DNA from: Pyxicephalus adspersus
Taxonomy: Eukaryota; Chordata; Amphibia; Anura; Pyxicephalidae
DNA: 64,000 nucleotides
Direction: 5' to 3'
NCBI RefSeq assembly: GCF_032062135.1
Contig: NC_092858.1
Location: forward strand, 130,643,205 to 130,707,204
Of the stretch, positions 58,001 through 64,000 are shown one piece after another; positions within the stretch are counted from its first letter, which is position 1; each line of letters starts with the position of its first letter. A program made the position numbers and the translations under genes. The notes beneath the pieces are model-generated. The model worked only from the letters and a program-made list of their open reading frames with translations. It was not told the DNA's origin and made no database searches.

Positions 58001-59540
58001 GGGGAGAAAAAATGTATGTAGCTCCCTCTTTTGACAAAAACCAGACCTCTGCCTACCCCCAACAGTGGCAAGGGAGACAGGTCCTTGGGGGTCCTTTCCA
58101 GTATACGACCCGTGTGTTGCTCGAGGCTGTAGGTATGTGGCTTATTTCGAATCAGGTAACCTGATTTAAAAAGAAGGCATCCAGATATCTGTCCCTTCAC
58201 CCTGGGGAATGAGTACAGGGCTAGAACCCCATACTTGTTCCCCTAATGTGTTAAACAAAACCTCACTACAACTGTACATAGAGAGATAATAAAATGATGT
58301 AGGACCAAGCATATTCAGGCAACATTACTTCCTAGGTCAAACATTGTTTATCAAGTAATTTAAGGCGTTTGAAATCAGAAAACATAACTGTCGGTTGGTG
58401 AATATTTTTCATAAAGTTTTTGTAAAAATGGGCAATTAGGCCAAATAAAGGTAAAATTAGCAAAAATATTAGCTATTAGTAAAAATTAGACAAAATATTT
58501 CTGAGCAGCATTTGGTAGCTTGAAAAAAAGTTAAAAAGGTAAAAAACTTGCAGTTTGAAAGCCTAAATTCACCTTTACTACTCCATTCTGCTAGTTCCAG
58601 TCATAAACAGTATTCTCCCCAAGGGTAACCAGCAATGGTAAGAAGCAAAGGTAGATGCAGAGGCTAGTGCTGGACTGTGTGAGTGAGGAGAGCTCCTGTA
58701 ATCTTTATTTCTAAATGTTTGTAAGTGGGTGTGGAAGGAACTTGACCTATAATTTATTTATACCTATTTTCTTCAATAATTATTTTTAGTTTATCGATTA
58801 AGCAACAGCGTATAATTTTATAATATATCATGAAAGTAGTAGGATAAGGATTTAGGATCCACACATTGAAAACAATACCTATGTTATTGTTTATTCCCAT
58901 GACTGGAGAAGTTCAGATTTACTCACAAGTCCACTATTCAATACTCCTTAACAAACTTACATAAACAAAGCAATAATACCATACCATACAATGACCTTAT
59001 AAACTAAGGTTGCAGGTCTCTGAAGGCATAAACTATCCAGTGTAACTTGGGATCTGTGCCAAATTGATATATTGGTTCCCAGCCGCACATACCACCACCT
59101 TGAAAATTATAGCAGCTACTGACAGACTAGCCCATCATCACAAATCCATGACCACTCATTGTTACATTTTCCACACAGGAGGACCCCTACCAGAGATGAT
59201 TCCTCCACCCACTTCATAACATTACCAATTTCGAGGACCCTAAGCTGCCAACAATGACCAAATCAAGGGGGGGAGGGTCACAAACTTTCACCTGCTGTTC
59301 AACCTCTTCCCCTACTTCCTGTTGCACCTCTATATATCCTACTATGTGATTTTCCTACCTCTAAACCCCGGCACCAATCACAACCCTGATCTCCCCTTGA
59401 CCCTACTTTTGTTTTACCAACTAGGCTGTTTCTTTCACTTCTGCCAAGTTCCCTCTGCTTACTGGCTTATGGACCCTCCTTATTCTTGGATAAATGTCAA
59501 GAGATATATGTAAACCTGTGTAACGTGTTATTGATTTTTT
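55083..59540. other. no recognisable gene; CpG-containing block 56840-57000
   Basis: Mostly AT-rich. The block 56840-57000 has several CpGs (GTACTAGCGTTGCATG, GGGCGACCACCTCCCC) and may be a young repeat fragment. ORFs here show no domains. Confidence 0.25.
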
Positions 59541-59544
59541 TTAT

Positions 59545-59690
59545 TTTATAATATAAATGTTTTTATAAAGTGCCAATTTAAACAGAGTTGTCCAAAAAAT
59601 ATGGGTTGCAAATGTGGAACCTGCATAATAGACAAGTACAAACAATGTCACTGGAGGATGAAAAAACCCTGCCTAGTAGAGGCTACTATA
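59545..59690 (-). repeat. L2 3' tail fragment (antisense, decayed)
   Basis: Pieces correspond in order to the reverse complement of the L2 tail: ATAAAGTGCCAA, GGGTTGCAAATG, ACAAACAATGTCACTGGAGG and CCTGCCTAGTAGAGGCTAC. Confidence 0.55.
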
Positions 59691-59699
59691 ATATGTGTT

Positions 59700-60940
59700 C
59701 AGTCTTTTAAAGACAATTTTCAGTTTGACATTTACACAATTTTGTATTGGTAAAATCCTATGTTGTTTTGTTGGTGCTCTAAACATTGGATAACAACAAC
59801 ATTTTCCATGTATTCTGCACTTAACGCACACTGCAGAACACCTCTTATGCATGGAGGATCTTGTACAAAATAATGGCAGCTTGCCATGGCGTTAATAGTA
59901 TTTGCTGTTTATCTGTCACAGCTGCTTCCCTTTTTGTAATTACATTTATCTCTAGGCACATGTGTAAAAGCAAATTATCGTTTATGCCCTATTTTTCTTT
60001 TACTCAAATATAATTATTATACTAATGTAATTGACATTTAACTAACAAAAACAGTCAGTAATGAATAATGTTATGATTCTTGATAAAATGTATTTATTGC
60101 TTGCAATAACTATAGCCAGGCAAAAGGTATTTCTGATGTAAAGTTTATTGTTGATTTTTTTTTTAAGAAAACCACTTCCAATACAGTAAGTCTGCATAAG
60201 TAAGTAAAATAATTTAAAAGGCTAACTGTATGAGAAAAAGTTTACAGATTTTAACAATTATTTTATATTTTTTATATGTATAATATTTAAAAAAATATAT
60301 GTAATGCATAGTGCACCCATGGAACTGTTTTTGCAGAGTAGTTTTGCACAGCTGTAGACTTTTTATTTGAAACATGCTGGCTAAAATGTAAGTTCTGCAT
60401 CTAGTTGTGTAGAGTAGAAAGTGATGGGGTTTGGGTCATTCCTCTTATCATTTACCTGTATATGGTAGATGAACTTTAAACAGATACAGTATATGTTTAG
60501 ATATCTTTTTTTTAATGTTATTTTTTGTATATTGTTTAAATATGTAATGTAACATTTCCAGGTAATCATTATGTAATATATTATCTCTCATATTTTCTAT
60601 TTACTTAGTAAACACCCTGGCTGAGAGATGGTTGTTACCATGCCAGTTGCAATGAAATTTGTTCAGTGGAAGTTCTGCATAATTTGGGGGAAATTGCGAA
60701 TGATGGACTTTTGAGTTGAACCCACAGCATGATTAAACTTGAACCTTTTCCCTACTGATTGGCTCAACTCTCTTTCCTTGTTTGGATAGAATGTTGACCG
60801 TAAACTGATTGGGAATGGACTTTCCATAAATCAAAAAACATTTAAAAGACAGCAGTTCACCAGGTAAACTGCTCCATATTTTGGGAATGCCTAGTCCTTA
60901 CCAAGTTCTGGAATGAAGTAGCTGACGCAATATTTAAACT
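59700..60940. other. no recognisable feature
   Basis: AT-rich and without supported genes. Confidence 0.3.
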
Positions 60941-60949
60941 CACTGCGGT

Positions 60950-61300
60950 TGATATCTGCTGAATGCCTCTGAGATTCTCGCGAAAATTTTCCCGAAAGTT
61001 CGGTGAACCGATTTCGTGAATTCTTTTGAAGTGCAGGTTCCCACGCTCCCTGGGCTGTGGTTATCATTGATAAGTACAGCCTGGAGAGCATGGGAACCTG
61101 CGGTCACAGCTGATTGGAGGCACGCGAGTGCTTCCAATCATCTGTGACTGCAGGCGAACTCCAGATGAACTCTCAATGGAGAGTTCAGAGAAAACACGAC
61201 CTCATGGCGAATCACAAGGCCGTTCTCGCTTACATGTTCTGTAAGTGAGAAAGGCCCGATTTACTGCAAGATTGAATTTAAAAGTTTTGCTTACTCATCC
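60950..61300 (-). mobile_element. hAT-like foldback element (copy D)
   Basis: The right end TTGCTTACTCATCCCC and the preceding 100 bp (AGGCCGTTCTCGCTTAC, GTAAGTGAGAAAGGCCCGAT) match the terminal module of copies A and C. The interior has hairpins 61033-61043/61091-61101 (GCAGGTTCCCA against TGGGAACCTGC) and 61105-61146. The left end is decayed. Confidence 0.75.
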
Positions 61301-63034
61301 CCATTTATGACTATAACATATTTCTATTATTGGATTCATTGGAAAAATCTTTAATTCTCCCAAAGCACACCAAAACTATTAGACGTTTTTTCATACCCGT
61401 GGGTTAAAGGAAAAGATACTATTTCATATATTTCTCATCAGTATTCCTAATAAATGTTAAACTGTTCGTGACAGTTAACTTCTCTATCTAAGCAGTAAAG
61501 TTTTAATACCTTTTTTTCTGTTGGAAACACACTACAATAAAATGTTCAAAAATTGATTGTCTTTTACTAAACAACTGGCAACAAATAAACTTTTCCAGAC
61601 TTTCTATCTGTCTGCCTTGTTACTAACAATAGAAAGAAAAGGACTACGCTAATATAACTAAAATGAAAAATGTTTTAAAGATTGCTCTGAAAAAAAAGGA
61701 AACCTGGAGACAGCTGTTCTGATGCATGGCTTGCGGCCAAAAGAAAATCTAATTTGAGCTACTGGAAATTAATGATCAGCTATGCCTAAACAGCAAATTA
61801 AAAACATAAAATTTACACCTGCGCTAATCCTCAAAGTTAAAAGCAGCCAGCTGAAAAATGATTTATACATCCACAGCAAAATAAAACAGCATACGGTGAT
61901 ATTGACATAAATACTCCCCTAAAATGTCCTCCATATAAGTCCAAAGAGTATAGACATTTTCTTGCAGCAATAAATCTCTTTCAAAAGACAAAATATCTTC
62001 TTTCACCACTACAGCTGGGAAAATAAGTAGGTATATTCATGTCTCGTTAGGGGAATCCATCCTAGATTAACAAGGGGCTGTAATGGAGCTGTAATTCTGT
62101 AGTAAGGTGACTTGGACAGATTCACCGGATGTCCCAGAAGCAACAAGTGGATACAAGTCCTACGGAGGGTTTCAAGGTGTACACATCCTATAGCGGATGC
62201 CATGGGAGTATAGAGGGATAATCATGAAAGTGCACCATACATCTTTAATCAATAAAACAGCTTCTTTCACCACTCCTTATATTCCAAACCTTCATCCCTA
62301 AAGTCATTTATATATTGCACACCTTCATCTCTTTATCAATGGAAAGAACACATAGCTCATGAGAACAATATCCTTCCCCTAATTAAAGATAGGGTTCAAC
62401 ATTGCAGTTTCAGTAAAGGGAAAAAGGCAATCTCTTTTCTGCCATCAATAATTTACTTCTTTTATCACTAGTACTGCATAAAGGGCTGCAAAGCGTAAAA
62501 CACCCTGTGGGAGGTTGTATGGGCAGAGAAGTAAGGAAGGGCCATTGTGAAATATGATACACATATCCCTAGCCAACAAAACAGATTTAAACAAGAATGC
62601 ACAAATCTGTCTTTACCCATAGGAAAGCCATATGTTGCAAGTAACTTTTATAAATATCCAAAATTTATGTCACTTAAGCAAATTATATACTGAACTTCAT
62701 TGTTGATCCCTTAACCAGTGGGAAAAAACAGAAATGTAGCCCCCCCTACATTTGGCAAGGACTTTACATTACAGTACTTTACACTGCTACTTCAGGAAAG
62801 GCCAAATGGGCTCTCTGTCCCACCATTATCGCATCACCTTTTCTCAGATAACTGTGTGTGAGTTACTATACTTAGATTCCTTAATTCAGTATCTTCTTCT
62901 CAGCCAGCAGTCATACAAAAATGTTTAAAAAAGTTCAAATTATTGCAAAAGTTTTTTTCACAAAGTTTCAGCTAAGTCAATAATCATGGAATGTTCATAT
63001 ATATTGATAGCTCATAGTAACACAAAGTAATAAA
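61301..63034. other. no recognisable gene
   Basis: The word CTTCTTTCACCACT occurs twice (about 61999 and 62262), hinting at a decayed duplication. Otherwise featureless. Confidence 0.25.
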
Positions 63035-63093
63035 NNNNNNNNNNNNNNNNNNNNNNNNNNNNNNNNNNNNNNNNNNNNNNNNNNNNNNNNNNN
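63035..63093. other. assembly gap (59 N)
   Basis: Short run of N directly before a (TA)n tract, probably an unresolved microsatellite. Confidence 0.99.
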
Positions 63094-63120
63094 TATATAT
63101 ATATATATATATATATATAC
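63094..63120. repeat. (TA)n microsatellite next to a gap
   Basis: About 13 TA units following the N run. Confidence 0.95.
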
Positions 63121-64000
63121 ATCTACATTTACCCTCTTGGTGACAAGTCTAACTTTTTTCTATCCATATCCAATTGCACTCAGTCAATCTATTCCCACAC
63201 ATTTAAACCACTAGGGTCCTTTTCATTGAAAGATAGAAAATGTAAAGTTTAAAAACAAAGTTTCACATTATTTATGTGTTCTTTAGCCCTCACCTGCACT
63301 GCTCATAGGTTTCTGCAGTCAGATTACATACCACATGGTCCCTTCAGCCGGTAAACCACCATGCATAGTCTGGCAGGAAGCAACAGAGTTTAACAAGTAC
63401 AGTTTTAACCACTAAATTAGAAGTCAAAATGTTTCCCTGAGAAGGTAATGAATAGTAGTGTCTTGGGTAATGCTTGAGCCAGAACCTCATCTTTCAGTGA
63501 AGAGGACAGTGTGAAATAATTTCTGCATTGTGAGGAGAATTTCAGAATTCTCCCCACTCCTTTATTTTTGGGTAATATGTTTGTTAATCACTTTTGTTCC
63601 TGTTTATTATAATCTCTTTATTGTTTACTAAACTGATTGGGTTGTAACCTTTCTCCATACTTATTTAAAAAAAAATGTCACTGTTCCCCAAAGTATAAAT
63701 GTTTACCTTCCTTAAAAAAAATGGTGAGATTCCAAAATATAGCTGGATATTCTGTATCCATTTAATCTGTTCACCTCCATAAATTAAACAGCACAAAAAT
63801 TCCAGGCTTGTCAGCAGGTATAACAGTTTGTTGTTTTTTCTCCATTAAGCCTATAATCCCCTTTGAAAAGGCTTTATCACCTTCACTCACCTTGTGTTTA
63901 AACTCTTGCTATCAGCTAGGATATCATCTAGAACCAATTTTTTAGGTGTTAAAACATGTATTTTTAGCATTACAAAGCTTCATGAAGGATGCATTAGATA
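63121..64000. other. no recognisable feature
   Basis: AT-rich with no supported gene. Confidence 0.3.

Overview
The window reads as repeat-rich, AT-rich vertebrate DNA, most likely from a frog (anuran amphibian). This is an inference from the repeat content: a DIRS-type tyrosine-recombinase retrotransposon, a CR1-group LINE whose ORF1 carries an esterase domain, L2 LINE tails, a V-SINE-like tRNA-derived SINE, Tc1/Tigger/hAT DNA transposon remnants and many foldback MITEs of kinds I recall from frog genomes. No complete host protein-coding gene, tRNA, rRNA, bacterial operon or CRISPR array could be supported. Almost all ORFs of 60-130 codons are chance ORFs in AT-rich DNA or fragments of decayed transposons. 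Three runs of N (10325-11116, 54254-55082, 63035-63093) are assembly gaps.

Layout. 1-275: antisense tRNA-derived SINE. 722-4022: decayed minus-strand DIRS element, in transcript order gag end, reverse transcriptase, RNase H, linker, tyrosine recombinase. Its 5' side abuts a hairpin at 4022-4080. 7709-7778: a candidate minus-strand type I hammerhead ribozyme of the kind known from Penelope-like elements. 9136-9602: Tigger-like MITE. 10231-11215: element with perfect terminal repeats around a gap. 12611-13140: a palindrome built of seven hairpins, ending in a hAT-like terminus. 13168-21910: a dense run of MITEs, hAT remnants, a 5'-truncated L2 LINE and L2-tailed repeats. 25725-25873: the best candidate for an isolated host exon, followed by a CpG-dense MITE at 25900-26140. 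31020-31365: 65-bp minisatellite. 33110-33720: Tc1-like transposase remnant with another element inserted in it. 34776-38590: nearly full-length but broken CR1-group LINE on the minus strand. 46907-47345: 42-bp minisatellite split by an insertion. 49709-50541, 53662-54148 and about 60950-61300: further foldback elements related to the one at 12.6 kb. The remaining stretches are AT-rich and show nothing I can name.

Function. The window looks like intergenic or intronic DNA shaped by successive transposon insertions. The most interesting signals are the hammerhead candidate and the modular foldback family, in which one GATC-bounded hairpin module recurs in elements with different termini. Every autonomous element seen has stops, frameshifts or altered catalytic residues, so none appears able to move by itself.
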